DNA from: Eoetvoesiella caeni
Lineage (GTDB): Bacteria > Pseudomonadota > Gammaproteobacteria > Burkholderiales > Burkholderiaceae_B
Assembly: GCF_003315175.1 (NCBI RefSeq)
Contig: NZ_QNRQ01000012.1
Location: 35,177-99,176 of the forward strand
DNA: 64,000 nt
Reading direction: 5' to 3'
A program made the translations under genes and the position numbers. A model generated the notes under the pieces. It was not told the origin of the DNA. It saw only the letters and a list, made by a program, of their open reading frames with translations, and ran no database searches. Shown in pieces: positions 1 to 10,454 of this stretch. How positions within the stretch are numbered: the stretch's first letter is position 1; every line of letters begins with the position of its first letter.

Positions 1-3000
1 CGTGTCCACACTGTAGCCATGCGTGGCTGTCGTCGTCGTGCTATTGCCAGCCACATCTGTCGTTGTCACTGAGACACTCAACGAACCAGCCGCAGCCAGA
101 TCGGACCCGGCAACCGCTATGCTCCAAACACCATCAATATCCACCGTGCCAGTGTGGTCAACACCATTCACGATCAACTTGACCGTGTCGCCCTCGTTAA
201 ATTCTCCCGCAACTTTACCGGTGACATTGATCGATAGACCCGCTTCAGCCGCGTTAATCACGTTATCGCCCGTGATCGAGTCCACAGAGACCGTCAGCTC
301 AGGCGCCTCAATATCCACCGAGTAATTGTGTGTACTTGTGGCAGTCGTGCTATTGCCAGCTGCATCTGTCGAAGTGGCGCTAACCCCCACAGTCGTATCA
401 GCGAGCAAATCGCTTGTTGCAACGTTGGCCGTCCAGGTGCCGTTCGCAGTATCTACCGTGGCAGTGTAGTTCTGACCATTGACGGTAATCGTCACCGCCG
501 TAGCCGCACCGACCTCCGTCGCAATCGCACCGGTCACCGCTGTTGTTGATGCGCCAGACTCACTTAAGTTGATCACGTTATCGCCCGTGATCGAATCCAC
601 CGATACCGTCAGCTCCGGAGCTGCCGTGTCCACACTGTAGCCATGCGTAGCAGTCGTAGTCGTGCTGTTTCCAGCGGCATCGGTCGAGGTCGCGCTTACG
701 GCGACAGATGTGCCTGCAACCAGATCGGCCGTTACAACGTCTGCCGTCCACGTGCCGTTCGCAGTATCTACTGTAGCGGTATAGTTCTGACCGTTGACCG
801 TAATGGTTACCGTCGTAGCCGCACCGACCTCCGTCGCAATCGTACCTGTCACCGCTATCGTTGATGCGCCAGACTCACTTAAGTTGATCACGTTATCGCC
901 CGTGATCGAATTCACAGACACCGTCAACTCAGGAGCTACCATATCCACACTGTAGTCATGCGTAGCCGTCGTTGTCGTACTGTTACCTGCCACATCGGTC
1001 GAGGTCGTGGTGACCGTGACAGTCGTATCAGCAACCAAATCGCTCGTTGCAACATCCACCGTCCAGGTGCCGTTCGCAGTATCTACCGTGGCAGTGTAGT
1101 TCTGACCATTGACCGTAATGGTTACGTTCGTAGACGTACCGGCCTCCGTCGCAATCGTACCGGTCACCGCTATCGTTTCCGCACCCGATTCGTCTGCGTT
1201 GATCACGTTATCGCTGGTGATCGAATCCACGGATACCGTCAGCTCAGGCGCAATCATGTCCACACTGTAGCCATGCGTGGCTGTCGTCGTCGTGCTATTG
1301 CCAGCCACATCTGTCGTTGTCACTGAGACACTCAACGAACCAGCCGCAGCCAGATCGGACCCGGCAACCGCTATGCTCCAAACACCATCAATATCCACCG
1401 TGCCGGTGTGGTCAACACCATTCACGATCAACGTAACCGTATCGCCTTCGTTAAATTCACCGGTAACTTGACCCGTGACAGCGATCGATGTACCCGCTTC
1501 CGCCGCATTGATCACGTTATCGCTCGTGATCGAGCCCACAGATACCGTCAGCTCAGGCGCCTCAATATCCACCGAATAATTGTGTGCACTTGTGGCAGTC
1601 GTGCTATTGCCGCCTGCATCCGTCGAAGTAGCACTAATCGCTATAGTCGTATCAGCAACCAGATCGCCCGTTGCAACGTTGGCCGTCCAGCTACCATTCT
1701 CAACATCTACCGTAGCAACGTAATCCTGGCCGTTGACGGTAATCGTCACCGTCGTGGCCGCACCGGCCTCTGTCGCAATCGTGCCGATCACGGCTATCGT
1801 TGGTGCGCCAGACTCGGCCAAGTTAATCACGTTATCGTTGGTGATCGAATCCACTGATACCGTCAGCTCCGGAGCTGCCGTGTCCACACTGTAGCCATGC
1901 GTAGCCGTCGTAGTCGTGCTGTTTCCAGCAGCATCGGTCAATGTCGCGCTTACGGCGACAGATGTGCCTGCAACCAAATCGCTCGTTGCAACGTCTGCCG
2001 TCCAGGTGCCGTTCGCTGCGTCTACTGTAGCGGTGTAGTTCTGACCATTGACCGTAACGGTTACGCTCGTGGCCGCACCGACTTCAGTGCCAATCGTACC
2101 GGTCACCGCTATCGTCTCCGCACCCGATTCGTCTGCGTTGATCACGTTATCGCTGGTGATCGTATCCACGGCTACCGTCAATTCAGGAGCTACCGTGTCC
2201 ACACTGTAGCCATGCGTAGCCGTCGTTGTCGCGCTGTTCCCTGCCACATCCGTCGATGTCGCGCTTACGGCGACAGATGTGCCCGCAACCAGATCGGCCG
2301 TTGCAACGTTGGCCGTCCAGCTACCATTCTCAACATCTACCGTAGCAACGTAATCCTGACCATTGACGGTAATCGTCACCGTCGTAGCCGCACCGGCCTC
2401 TGTCGCAATCGTGCCGGTCACGGCTATCGTTGATGCGCCAGACTCGGCCAAGTTAATCACGTTATCGGAGGCAATGTCGTTGACAGATACTGTCAGATCA
2501 GGCGCCACTGTGTCTACGCCATAGCCATGCGTAGCCGTTGTAGTCGTACTGTTACCTGCCGCATCGGTCGATGTCGCGCTTACGGCGACAGATTTGCCTG
2601 TAACCAGATCAGCCGTTGCAACGTCTGCCGTCCAAGTGCCATTCTCAACATCTACCGTAGCAACGTAATCCTGGCCGTTGACGGTAATCGTCACCGTCGT
2701 AGCCGCACCGGCCTCCGTCGCAATCGTGCCGGTCACGGCTGTCGTTGGTGCGCCAGACTCGTTCAAATTGATCACGTTATCGCCCGTGATCGAATCCACC
2801 GATACCGTCAGCTCCGGAGAAACCGTGTCCACACTGTAGTTATGTGTGGCTATTGCCGTCGTACCGTTGCCCGCCGTATCGGCTGTCGTCACCGACACCG
2901 TCAACGAACCAGCGGCAGCCAGGTCGGATCCGGCAACTTCGATGCTCCACGTGCCATCGGCATTCACAGTGCCAGTATGCTCAGCACCATTCACTATCAG

Positions 3001-3770
3001 CGTGACCGTGTCGCCCTCGTTAAATTCACCGGCAACTTTACCCGTAACATCAATCGACGTACCGGCTTCAGCCGCATTGACGACGTTGCCATCAGTAATA
3101 CCGTCAACCGTGATCGACACTTCGGGCGCAACCGTATCCACGCCATAGCCATGCGTAGCTGTCGCGGTCGTGCTATTACCCGCCGCATCGGTCGAAGTCG
3201 CGCTTACGGCGACAGATTTGCCTGTAACCAGATCAGCCGTTGCAACGTCTGCCGCCCAGGTGCCGTTCTCAACATCTACCGTAGCAACATAATCCTGACC
3301 ATTGACTGTGATCGTCACCGTCGTGGCAGCACCGACCTCCGTCGCAATCGTACCGGTCACCGCCGTTGTTGGTACGCTAGACTCGCTTAAGTTGATCACG
3401 TTATCGCCCGTGATCGAATTCACAGATACCGTCAACTCTGGAGCTACCGTATCCACGCCATAGCCGTGAGTGACCGTCGTCGTGGTGCTATTCCCTGCCG
3501 CGTCGGTCGAGGTCGCGCTTACGGCGACAGATTTGCCTGCAACCAGATCAGCCGTTGCAACGTCTGCCGTCCAGGTGCCGTTCGCAGCGTCTACTGTAGC
3601 GGTGTAGTCCTGACCATTGACCGTAATGGTTACTGTCGTGGAGGTAGCTGCTTCAGTACCAAGCGTACCGGTCACGGCAATCGTCAGCGCGCCCGTCTCG
3701 GCTGCATTGATGACGTTGTCGCTTGTGATCGAGTCCACCGACGCTGTAAGTTCAGGGGCTACGGTATCTA
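1..3770 (-). repeat. Tandem array of ~12 Ig-like adhesin repeats, ~314 bp each
   Basis: A recurring block containing TCCACACTGTAGCCATGCGT or variants appears near 3, 315, 628, 941, 1257, 1568, 1881, 2197, 2511, 2826, 3140, 3453 and 3768, so the period is about 312-315 bp (104-105 codons). Each unit encodes an Ig-like domain with motifs such as DAAGN and DNVIN. Two alternating kinds of unit exist: a common one containing VTITVNGQ, and a rarer one starting near 3, 1257 and 2826. The array continues beyond base 1. Confidence 0.9.
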
Positions 3771-6618
3771 CCGTATACACCTGTGTAGCCGATGGCGTTA
3801 CTGTGTTGCCGACGTCATCGGAGGCCAATACCGAGGCGCTGACCGATGTGCCAGCGGCCAACAGCGAGCCCGCAACGCTGACCGACCAAGTTGGGGGAAG
3901 GCCCGCTGCAACTGGGGGCTGGACGATTGCTGTATAGGTTTGGTCCCCAATGATGATGGTGACGGTATCGCCAGCCTTGGCATCGCCACCTACGGTGCCG
4001 CTGATGGTTATGTTACCTAAAGATTCGGCCGCATTCAGCACGTTATCGTTGGTAATCGGGTCGATCGTAATCGTGGCTTCGGCCACCACGTCCAGGGTGT
4101 CTGCGCCAATATTCAGGCTGGCGCTGGAAGTGGAGTCGGACCCCGCCAGCCCTTGCTCGGTGGAGGCCGCGCTGGCGGTAATACTGAACGGTTCGGTGCC
4201 GTTCGGAACCCGCATCACCAAATGCCCGTCCAGCGTCAGCACGCCCGACGCGTTCGAGACGAACCAATTGCCATTGGACAACAAGGTTGCGCCAACCAGC
4301 GTCACCCCCGCGGGAATACCGCTTAAGGTGATGCCCGACAACGATTCACTGCCATCGCGGTCGGTCAGCATGGCCGTGACATTGACCTCGACATCCACAT
4401 AACCGCCCACTGCCTGCGTCTCCAGCCCGGCGATCGGCGCCGAGTCTTTGCCGCCCACGCTATCGCCGTCTCCAAACAGGATGCCGCGAATATTGTTCAG
4501 GGTGATGCTCAAGCCGCTGGCATTGTCCTTGATCGAGGCCGAGATGCTTGGAATGCCATTGTTGACGTTCACCGTCATCCAGTTAACGCTGTACTCGCCT
4601 GACGATTTGTTGAAGAAAACGTAGTCGCCCTGCCCGCTGATGCTTTGCAAATTGTCCCAGGGGCGCCCGTCCCGGCCCAGCACCACCTTATCAAAATTGC
4701 CGATCACCGCAATGATGTCAGTTGCGGGAGATTGGTCGCCGTAGTTGACGTTGCCGCTGGTTTCCTTCCCAAAGGGCGGCGCAAACACCTGGCCCGGCAA
4801 GCCCGAGGCGCTGACCGAACCATCGTTCAAGACCGTCAGCGTAATGCCGGCGAACGTAAATTGCGTGCCCGCGCCGGCTTCGCCACCGCCACCTGGAGTC
4901 ACGTCGCCCAGCGACAACGTAACGACCGGCGCGTCCACCACCGCCACGATATCGACCTTCAAGACCGCCGTCTCGCCGACGTAATCGCCATCGAAAGGCT
5001 TGAAGCTGATCTGCGCGTAATCGGTTTGGCCGTTGCCCACACCGCTGCCATCCAGTCCATTCCAGCCCGACTCATTCAAACCCGGTACAAAGCGCAACTG
5101 CCCCGCCTCAAGCTCGGCGCGCGACACGCTAAAACCGCCCTCGGTCAGATCGACCCGCACCCAGACCGCATCGGCGACCCCCGGGTTGCTGGAGTACTCC
5201 AGTACGCCAGCGCCCGGCAAACCGGTGATCAGGACACCAAGCTCAGCGGAAGAGCCAGCCACATGGAAGCTATCCCAACCCAGCACCAGCGGCGTGTCCT
5301 CAACCCCTTGAACTTCGCCACCCTGCGCCGCAGGCGCCAGGTCAAGAAGATAGGGTTGGGTGAACGAGGCCGTTGTTGTATTGCCTGCCGCATCAGACGC
5401 CAGCACCGAAACACTGACAGAAGTATTCGCGGCCAGCAACGAACCGGACACGTTGACCGACCAAACTAGCGCCCCGCCTTCGTTGGTGTGAACAGTCGTT
5501 GTAAATGTCTGGTTCCCTACTATTACTGTAACGGCATCGCCCACCTTGGCGTCGCCACCCACCGAACCGGACACGACAACCGAACCACGGGATTCGGCCG
5601 CGTCAAGAATGTTGTTGCCCGCGATACTGTTGAGCGTAATTGTGGCGCTTGCTTCAAGGTCGACGGCATAGGCTTGCTGCGCGGTTCCCACCGCGCTTGA
5701 ATTGGGCCCGTTGCCCGTAACGACTTGCGCTGACACGCTGGCATGGCCGGCCAGCAGTGAACCCGGAACATTGACCGACCATACGCCACTCCCTTGAACC
5801 TGGGTAATGTAATCGGTTCCGCCCACAGTTACCCTGACGACATCGCCCGCCTTGACATCGCCGCCAACGCCCCCGGAAATCAGGATGTTGCCGCGAGCCT
5901 CTATGGCGTTGATAATGCCGTCGCCAGCTATGGTATTGATGGAAATTTGGGCGGATGCGGGCTGTGCCGGTGTCAAGCTTGAATTACCGCCAGGCAGCGG
6001 GTTACTGTCGCCAAAAGATCGGCTATTGTTGAACAACGGACTTGCCCTGTTGCCAAATGAACCTAGATCGGCAACGCCGGAATCGGACTGACCCTGCAAG
6101 CCCCTGGTAAACAGGTCGGCCAGGGTTCCAACCAGGGGCGGTGTAGACCCCGTGGTCTGCTCGTTAAGAGGCAACGTGGTATTGGTCAAAGCCAGCAAGC
6201 GAACCAGGCCGCTTGCGTGCTCGACGCTACCCGCTTCCCCAAGATTAGACCTATGTATATAAAACGCCCGATCCGAATCGCGCACTGCCGCGGTGGACTC
6301 CAGAAGGTCGAAGGGGTCCCGCCCGGCATCCAGCAGGCTTGCCAAGGTATCGACGGCCGGGTCGTCTGCCAGCGCGGCCTCGTCGGAATCGACATCGGCT
6401 TGTACCACGTCGGCGCTAAAAACGAATTCCCGGTTGGCCCCTACGACAATGGGCAGCATGCCGTCGATCGCCAACTGTACACTGCCGCCATCCCCCGTAA
6501 TAATGACCGTATCGAGTGGAATCTGCTGGCCTTTGCTCACCGCGACAAGCGAACCGTCTTCGGCCCGGATCCATGCCTGGCCGGTAACTTGGGTAACAAC
6601 TGCGAATTCAGCGGCCAT
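1..6618 (-). CDS. Giant LapA/BapA-type surface adhesin, N-terminal part (runs off left edge)
   Basis: The reading frame is open from an ATG at 6618 to base 1, about 2206 codons, and continues outside the window. Residues 1-110 look like the retention module of type I secreted adhesins (start [20 protein letters not shown]). Residues 109-112 are TAAV, matching the di-alanine site cut by LapG-type proteases. Ig-like units resembling the array follow near residues 215-420. A cadherin-like stretch with DTPLVLGW lies near residue 430, then divergent domains, then the tandem ~105-residue Ig-like array from about residue 950. Type I secretion and cell-surface retention are inferred from family knowledge. 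The C-terminal RTX and secretion signal, and any lapBCE/lapD/lapG genes, are not in the window. A terminator separates this gene from the liv operon upstream. The many arginine-rich plus-strand frames here are shadows of the repeats. Confidence 0.9.
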   Translation of the reverse strand, partial: MAAEFAVVTQVTGQAWIRAEDGSLVAVSKGQQIPLDTVIITGDGGSVQLAIDGMLPIVVGANREFVFSADVVQADVDSDEAALADDPAVDTLASLLDAGRDPFDLLESTAAVRDSDRAFYIHRSNLGEAGSVEHASGLVRLLALTNTTLPLNEQTTGSTPPLVGTLADLFTRGLQGQSDSGVADLGSFGNRASPLFNNSRSFGDSNPLPGGNSSLTPAQPASAQISINTIAGDGIINAIEARGNILISGGVGGDVKAGDVVRVTVGGTDYITQVQGSGVWSVNVPGSLLAGHASVSAQVVTGNGPNSSAVGTAQQAYAVDLEASATITLNSIAGNNILDAAESRGSVVVSGSVGGDAKVGDAVTVIVGNQTFTTTVHTNEGGALVWSVNVSGSLLAANTSVSVSVLASDAAGNTTTASFTQPYLLDLAPAAQGGEVQGVEDTPLVLGWDSFHVAGSSAELGVLITGLPGAGVLEYSSNPGVADAVWVRVDLTEGGFSVSRAELEAGQLRFVPGLNESGWNGLDGSGVGNGQTDYAQISFKPFDGDYVGETAVLKVDIVAVVDAPVVTLSLGDVTPGGGGEAGAGTQFTFAGITLTVLNDGSVSASGLPGQVFAPPFGKETSGNVNYGDQSPATDIIAVIGNFDKVVLGRDGRPWDNLQSISGQGDYVFFNKSSGEYSVNWMTVNVNNGIPSISASIKDNASGLSITLNNIRGILFGDGDSVGGKDSAPIAGLETQAVGGYVDVEVNVTAMLTDRDGSESLSGITLSGIPAGVTLVGATLLSNGNWFVSNASGVLTLDGHLVMRVPNGTEPFSITASAASTEQGLAGSDSTSSASLNIGADTLDVVAEATITIDPITNDNVLNAAESLGNITISGTVGGDAKAGDTVTIIIGDQTYTAIVQPPVAAGLPPTWSVSVAGSLLAAGTSVSASVLASDDVGNTVTPSATQVYTVDTVAPELTASVDSITSDNVINAAETGALTIAVTGTLGTEAATSTTVTITVNGQDYTATVDAANGTWTADVATADLVAGKSVAVSATSTDAAGNSTTTTVTHGYGVDTVAPELTVSVNSITGDNVINLSESSVPTTAVTGTIATEVGAATTVTITVNGQDYVATVDVENGTWAADVATADLVTGKSVAVSATSTDAAGNSTTATATHGYGVDTVAPEVSITVDGITDGNVVNAAEAGTSIDVTGKVAGEFNEGDTVTLIVNGAEHTGTVNADGTWSIEVAGSDLAAAGSLTVSVTTADTAGNGTTAIATHNYSVDTVSPELTVSVDSITGDNVINLNESGAPTTAVTGTIATEAGAATTVTITVNGQDYVATVDVENGTWTADVATADLVTGKSVAVSATSTDAAGNSTTTTATHGYGVDTVAPDLTVSVNDIASDNVINLAESGASTIAVTGTIATEAGAATTVTITVNGQDYVATVDVENGSWTANVATADLVAGTSVAVSATSTDVAGNSATTTATHGYSVDTVAPELTVAVDTITSDNVINADESGAETIAVTGTIGTEVGAATSVTVTVNGQNYTATVDAANGTWTADVATSDLVAGTSVAVSATLTDAAGNSTTTTATHGYSVDTAAPELTVSVDSITNDNVINLAESGAPTIAVIGTIATEAGAATTVTITVNGQDYVATVDVENGSWTANVATGDLVADTTIAISATSTDAGGNSTTATSAHNYSVDIEAPELTVSVGSITSDNVINAAEAGTSIAVTGQVTGEFNEGDTVTLIVNGVDHTGTVDIDGVWSIAVAGSDLAAAGSLSVSVTTTDVAGNSTTTTATHGYSVDMIAPELTVSVDSITSDNVINADESGAETIAVTGTIATEAGTSTNVTITVNGQNYTATVDTANGTWTVDVATSDLVADTTVTVTTTSTDVAGNSTTTTATHDYSVDMVAPELTVSVNSITGDNVINLSESGASTIAVTGTIATEVGAATTVTITVNGQNYTATVDTANGTWTADVVTADLVAGTSVAVSATSTDAAGNSTTTTATHGYSVDTAAPELTVSVDSITGDNVINLSESGASTTAVTGAIATEVGAATAVTITVNGQNYTATVDTANGTWTANVATSDLLADTTVGVSATSTDAAGNSTTATSTHNYSVDIEAPELTVSVDSITGDNVINAAEAGLSINVTGKVAGEFNEGDTVKLIVNGVDHTGTVDIDGVWSIAVAGSDLAAAGSLSVSVTTTDVAGNSTTTTATHGYSVDT
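6283..6294 (-). other. Candidate LapG cleavage site (TAAV, residues 109-112)
   Basis: Codons ACC GCG GCA GTG encode T109-A110-A111-V112 directly after the predicted retention module. LapG-type periplasmic cysteine proteases cut between the two alanines of a [T/A/P]AA[G/V] motif about 110 residues into LapA-like adhesins. Position and sequence both fit; cleavage itself is inferred. Confidence 0.6.
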
Positions 6619-6780
6619 GAAAGGCAAACTCCATTATTTATGTCGGTGTGCCGGACGCAGTCCCGCACATTAATGACTCAATAATAAGAGAAGGCTTACC
6701 GCTGCGATATTGGCGCCGACGACAGGTTGGGCAAGGAAAATCGGCCCGAATACCGCCGCTCGGGCCCACTGCGACAATAT

Positions 6781-6830
6781 AAAAAAAGCGCCGACTCTCA
6801 CTTCCAGGGAAGCAGAATCGGCGCGATTTT
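6781..6830 (-). terminator. Intrinsic terminator of the upstream liv operon
   Basis: On the minus strand a GC-rich stem pairs 6808-6824 with 6788-6805 and is followed by seven T residues (6787-6781). It lies 47 bases past the livF stop and ends transcription before the adhesin gene. The remaining bases of the 258-bp gap (6619-6876) should hold the adhesin promoter; no clear -35/-10 pair was recognised. Confidence 0.85.
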
Positions 6831-6876
6831 CATCAGCGCCGGCTTTTGCCGCGCCTATAGCGCGGCATACCGTTGC

Positions 6877-7593
6877 TTAAGCCACAGCCACCAGACGATC
6901 GAGTTTCTCGCCGTCGTCCAGCAAAGCCTGGCTGTCGGAGTCATGCACGATTTGCCCCCGGTCCAGGACAATAGCCCTCTTGGTCAGGCCCAAGGCCATG
7001 CGGGCATGCTGCTCGACCACGATTACCGTCATGCCGCTGTCGGTAACCAGGCGCTTGATAACGCCCAAGAGCTCTTGCACGATGATGGGCGCAAGACCTT
7101 CCATGGGCTCGTCCAGCAGCAACAGCCGCGGGTTGATCATCAGGGCTCGCGCGATGGCCAGCATTTGCTGTTCGCCGCCCGACAGCTGATTGCCCATGTT
7201 GTTGCGCCGCTCTTGCAGCCGCGGAAATACCTCGTATATCTTTTTCAGGTCCCATTCGCCGGGACGCGCCACCACAGTCAAGTGTTCTTCGACCGACAGC
7301 GACGGATACATGAGACGCTCTTGGGGAACCCAGCCCAAACCGGCATGCGCGCGCCGATAGGTCGCGACCCGCGTAATGTCCTTGCCGCGCCACCGCACGG
7401 AACCTTGATGCTGGCGGGTCAAACCCATCATGGTCAACAACAGCGTGGACTTGCCCACCCCATTGCGCCCAAGCAGCGCCAAGCTGTCGCCTTCGTTCAG
7501 TGTCAGCGAAACATTTTCCAGCACGACGGACTCGCCATACCCCGCACTGACTCGTTCGAGCGCCAGCAACTCGTTTGCTCCATTACTCTTCAT
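6877..7593 (-). CDS. livF: Branched-chain amino acid-type ABC transporter ATP-binding protein (LivF-like)
   Basis: This 238-aa ATPase powers import by the HAAT/Liv-family transporter encoded upstream. It has Walker A GRNGVGKST, signature LSGGEQQMLAIARAL and Walker B LLLLDEPMEGL, and its length is typical for LivF. I chose the ATG at 7593 (MKSNGANELLALERV); the frame continues upstream only as shadow sequence of livG. It overlaps the livG stop by 11 bases, so translation is coupled. Because vanA/vanB lie just upstream of the operon, the substrate may be an aromatic acid rather than an amino acid; that is inference from position. Confidence 0.9.
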   Translation of the reverse strand: MKSNGANELLALERVSAGYGESVVLENVSLTLNEGDSLALLGRNGVGKSTLLLTMMGLTRQHQGSVRWRGKDITRVATYRRAHAGLGWVPQERLMYPSLSVEEHLTVVARPGEWDLKKIYEVFPRLQERRNNMGNQLSGGEQQMLAIARALMINPRLLLLDEPMEGLAPIIVQELLGVIKRLVTDSGMTVIVVEQHARMALGLTKRAIVLDRGQIVHDSDSQALLDDGEKLDRLVAVA

Positions 7594-8338
7594 GCTCGGC
7601 CTCGCCCAAATATACTTCCTTGACCCGCTTGTCGGCGGCGATCTCGGCAGGTGTGCCTTCGGTGAATACCTTGCCGCCCACCATGACGGTGATGCGTTCG
7701 GCAAAACGGAAGACCAGGCCCATATCGTGTTCGATGAAAACGATGGTGACCTCGCGCGGCAATTGCGCAATAACCTCGAACAGCTCGGCGCTTTCGGCCG
7801 ACGGAATGCCCGCAGCCGGCTCGTCCAGCAGCAGCACCTTGGGCTTGGTGGCCAGGGCCAGCGCAATTTCGACCAGGCGCTGTTTGCCGTACGGCAAATT
7901 GCGCGTGACCGTATTGGCGTCGGCGCTTAGCTTAAGCGTCGTCAGCAACTGCCCAGCCTCTTCGATAGCTGCGGTTTGTTGCTCTACGGTTTTGTACCAT
8001 GCCGTTTGCAAGCCTTCGCGTTCGCTGATCGCCAGGATAATCGACTCGAGCACCGTCAGACCCGCAAAAAGCGTATTGATCTGGAAGGTTCGGGTCATGC
8101 CAAGCTTGACCCGCTGGTGCTGGGGCAGGCCGGTGATTTCGCGGTCGCCGAAAAACACCTTGCCCGCTGTTGCCGGCAGGGCGCCGGTCAGCAGATTGAT
8201 GAAGGTGGTTTTGCCGGCTCCGTTTGGCCCGATCAGCGCATGGCGCGCCCCCGGAGCAAAAGTAAGCGAGACATCGCTATTAGCTTTGAAGGCTCCCCAA
8301 ATCTTGGTCAGGCCTTCTGTGCGTAGGGTCGTATTCAT
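7583..8338 (-). CDS. livG: Branched-chain amino acid-type ABC transporter ATP-binding protein (LivG-like)
   Basis: A 251-aa ABC ATPase with Walker A GPNGAGKTTF near residue 38, a signature region LPYGKQRLVEIALAL and Walker B VLLLDEPAAGI. The length and the long insertion between Walker A and the signature fit LivG. The ATG at 8338 overlaps the livM stop (8335) by 4 bases. It is the fourth gene of the binding protein-H-M-G-F operon. Confidence 0.92.
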   Translation of the reverse strand: MNTTLRTEGLTKIWGAFKANSDVSLTFAPGARHALIGPNGAGKTTFINLLTGALPATAGKVFFGDREITGLPQHQRVKLGMTRTFQINTLFAGLTVLESIILAISEREGLQTAWYKTVEQQTAAIEEAGQLLTTLKLSADANTVTRNLPYGKQRLVEIALALATKPKVLLLDEPAAGIPSAESAELFEVIAQLPREVTIVFIEHDMGLVFRFAERITVMVGGKVFTEGTPAEIAADKRVKEVYLGEAEHEE

Positions 8339-9363
8339 GCGCGCCCCTCCTTTACCGAAGCGCGTACACGCCTATTTTCACGGAATTTTTCGATGAAGCC
8401 CAAAATACCTCCTCGTCCTGCCATCACGATGACGATCAACAACAGGCCGATCCAGAACTGCCAGTAAACCGGGTTGATGTTGGCGATCTGGTCTTTGGCG
8501 ATCATGAAAACGACGGCGCCTATCAATGCTCCGTACAAGCGGCCTGTGCCGCCCAGCACCAGCACGATCAGCAGATCGGCCGAGCGGTCGAAGCCCAGCG
8601 AATCCAAGCCGACGAACTGTGTGGTTTGGGCCAACAGAGCCCCCGCAATGCCCGCAACCGCGGCGCTGAACGTATACACGACAATCAAGCGCCGCGTTAC
8701 GTCCGTACCAATGGCCGGCATGCGTTTGCCGCCTTCGCGGATGCCGATCAGGCTTAGGCCGAAGGTTGAACTGGCGATCCGGCGGATAAGCAGGAACATG
8801 AGGAACAGTACGGCAAAGCTATAGAAGAACGCCGTTTTGCCAGCCAGGTCGAACTCGAATATGCCGAAGAGCTTCCACATACTGATGCCCCACAAGCCGT
8901 CGACGCCGCCGGTGATGAATGCGGCTTTGTTGGCGACCTCGTACAGCATCAGGCATATGCCAAGCGTAACCATCAGCCTGGTGAGATCGTGTCCGCGCAC
9001 AACGAGGAAGCTGCTTAAGAACCCGAAAAAAGCCGCCACGATAGCGCCCAGCACAAGACCGCTGATGGGCTCGCCCCAGCCATGCACCGACAGCAGCCCG
9101 GCCGTGTAGGCGCCCAGCCCGAAGAATGCGGCATGGCCCAGCGACACGACGCCGGCATAGCCCAGCAGCAAATCGAGCGATAAGGCGAACAAACCGAGAA
9201 TCATGATTTGCGCGGCCAGTACCAGATAGCCCTGGAACAGGAAAAACACCACAAACGGCAACAGCCAGAAAATGATTTCTATTTTGTGCCAGCGGTCGTT
9301 GGGCACGCGCGGCGGCGGCAACAGCTTGGCCACGGATAGGGAAGACAAGGATAGATTCTTCAT
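8335..9363 (-). CDS. livM: ABC transporter permease (LivM-like)
   Basis: A 342-aa inner-membrane permease of the LivM family with many hydrophobic segments starting near residue 32. The conserved family core LLLGYAGVVSLGHAAFFGLG is present near residues 65-84, and GGTGRLYGALIGA lies near the C-terminus. It overlaps livH by 4 bases at the start and livG by 4 bases at the end. It forms the membrane channel together with LivH. Confidence 0.92.
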   Translation of the reverse strand: MKNLSLSSLSVAKLLPPPRVPNDRWHKIEIIFWLLPFVVFFLFQGYLVLAAQIMILGLFALSLDLLLGYAGVVSLGHAAFFGLGAYTAGLLSVHGWGEPISGLVLGAIVAAFFGFLSSFLVVRGHDLTRLMVTLGICLMLYEVANKAAFITGGVDGLWGISMWKLFGIFEFDLAGKTAFFYSFAVLFLMFLLIRRIASSTFGLSLIGIREGGKRMPAIGTDVTRRLIVVYTFSAAVAGIAGALLAQTTQFVGLDSLGFDRSADLLIVLVLGGTGRLYGALIGAVVFMIAKDQIANINPVYWQFWIGLLLIVIVMAGRGGILGFIEKFRENRRVRASVKEGRA

Positions 9364-10226
9364 GAGCGCCTCGAGATCAGTCCGGATGGGAACAGGATTA
9401 ACAGCAACACCATCAACCCGTAGATGACGAAGGCCCCGACTACCGGCACGTAGTATTTGCCGGCAACGTCGAACACGCCCAGCAGCAAAGCGGCAAACAA
9501 GGGACCACGGATAGTTCCGGCGCCGCCCACGGCTACGACGATAAGGAAATACACCATGTATTTAAGCGGGAAGGTTGGGTCCAGGCCCAACACATCGATT
9601 CCCAGCCCGCCGCCCAAGCCGCCCAGGCCCGAGCCTAAGGCGAATGTCAGGCTGAACACCCGGCCCACATTGATGCCCATGCCGGCCGAAGCTTGCTGGT
9701 TATCGACCGAGGCACGAATTTGTGCGCCAAATCGGGTGCGCTCGATAAGCAACCCCAGGGCCAAGGTAATGACAATGACGATGCCAATAAGAAACAAGCG
9801 GTAGACGCCAACGGCAAGGCCGAAAAGAGAGACCTGCCCTTTCAGCCATTCGGGCAAATGCACCGGCTGCTGGGAAGGGCCCCACACATAGGTTGCCGCC
9901 GCCACCACCATAAAGGTCAGGCCAATGGAGAACAGCACCTGGTCCAGCGCATCGGCCTGGTACAGGCGTTGATACAAGGTGCGCTCCAGAATGAAGCCCA
10001 CCAGCGCGCTGACCAGAAAGGCGATCGGCAGCGTCAGCAGGAACGGAACGCCCAGGCGGTTCATGAGCTCGACGCACACGTACCCGCCCACCATGGCAAA
10101 AGCGCCGTGAGCCAGATTGACGAAATTCATCAGGCCCATCGTGACGGACAAACCGACGCTTATCAGGAACAGCAAGCTGCCATAGGCAATGCCGTCGAAC
10201 AATACCCCAACAAAATTTCCTAGCAT
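9360..10226 (-). CDS. livH: ABC transporter permease (LivH-like)
   Basis: A 288-aa permease with the LivH signature MNFVNLAHGAFAMVGGY near the N-terminus and GGAGTIRGPLFAALLLG near residue 230. I chose the ATG at 10226, which has an AAGGTGG ribosome site five bases upstream, over a GTG nine bases earlier at 10235. The 228-bp gap to the binding-protein gene holds an inverted repeat (10364-10372 with 10393-10401) that might attenuate transcription so that the binding protein is made in excess. Confidence 0.9.
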   Translation of the reverse strand: MLGNFVGVLFDGIAYGSLLFLISVGLSVTMGLMNFVNLAHGAFAMVGGYVCVELMNRLGVPFLLTLPIAFLVSALVGFILERTLYQRLYQADALDQVLFSIGLTFMVVAAATYVWGPSQQPVHLPEWLKGQVSLFGLAVGVYRLFLIGIVIVITLALGLLIERTRFGAQIRASVDNQQASAGMGINVGRVFSLTFALGSGLGGLGGGLGIDVLGLDPTFPLKYMVYFLIVVAVGGAGTIRGPLFAALLLGVFDVAGKYYVPVVGAFVIYGLMVLLLILFPSGLISRRS

Positions 10227-10363
10227 GGCGGCCACCTTAGCGACGTGCTGGACGACAGTCGTATGTCGTCGGCTGCGTGTTCTAGCATGGTTAATTCACT
10301 CCTTGACGGATGTCCGAATGTATTTAAATAATGAAAAATGCAAACCACTGCAGGTAAAGGAAC

Positions 10364-10401
10364 ACATCCGAACCCTGCCAAAACAAGGCCAAGTTCGGAT
10401 G
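10364..10401 (-). other. Inverted repeat between binding-protein and livH genes
   Basis: CATCCGAAC (10364-10372) and GTTCGGATG (10393-10401) form a 9-bp perfect stem with a 20-base loop. There is no T run on the minus strand, so it is not a standard terminator. An mRNA-stabilising or attenuating role is a guess from its place downstream of the highly expressed binding-protein gene. Confidence 0.35.
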
Positions 10402-10454
10402 CGTCGCCTACAAATTAGATGCCGTTCAATAGGCATCCGTTGCAGCAATACAGC

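Noticed and set aside
1-3770. Regular repeats that could suggest a CRISPR array
   Set aside because: The period is ~314 bp, the frame is open throughout and there are no short spacers; it is a protein-coding repeat array.
1-4400. Series of arginine-rich plus-strand open frames with repeated sequence
   Set aside because: They are regularly spaced shadows of the minus-strand Ig-like repeats; the minus-strand frame is continuous from 6618 to 1 with clear domain structure.
7594-7866. 91-residue N-terminal extension of the LivF-like ATPase
   Set aside because: It is Arg/Ser/Trp-rich shadow sequence of livG; the ATG at 7593 gives the normal family length.
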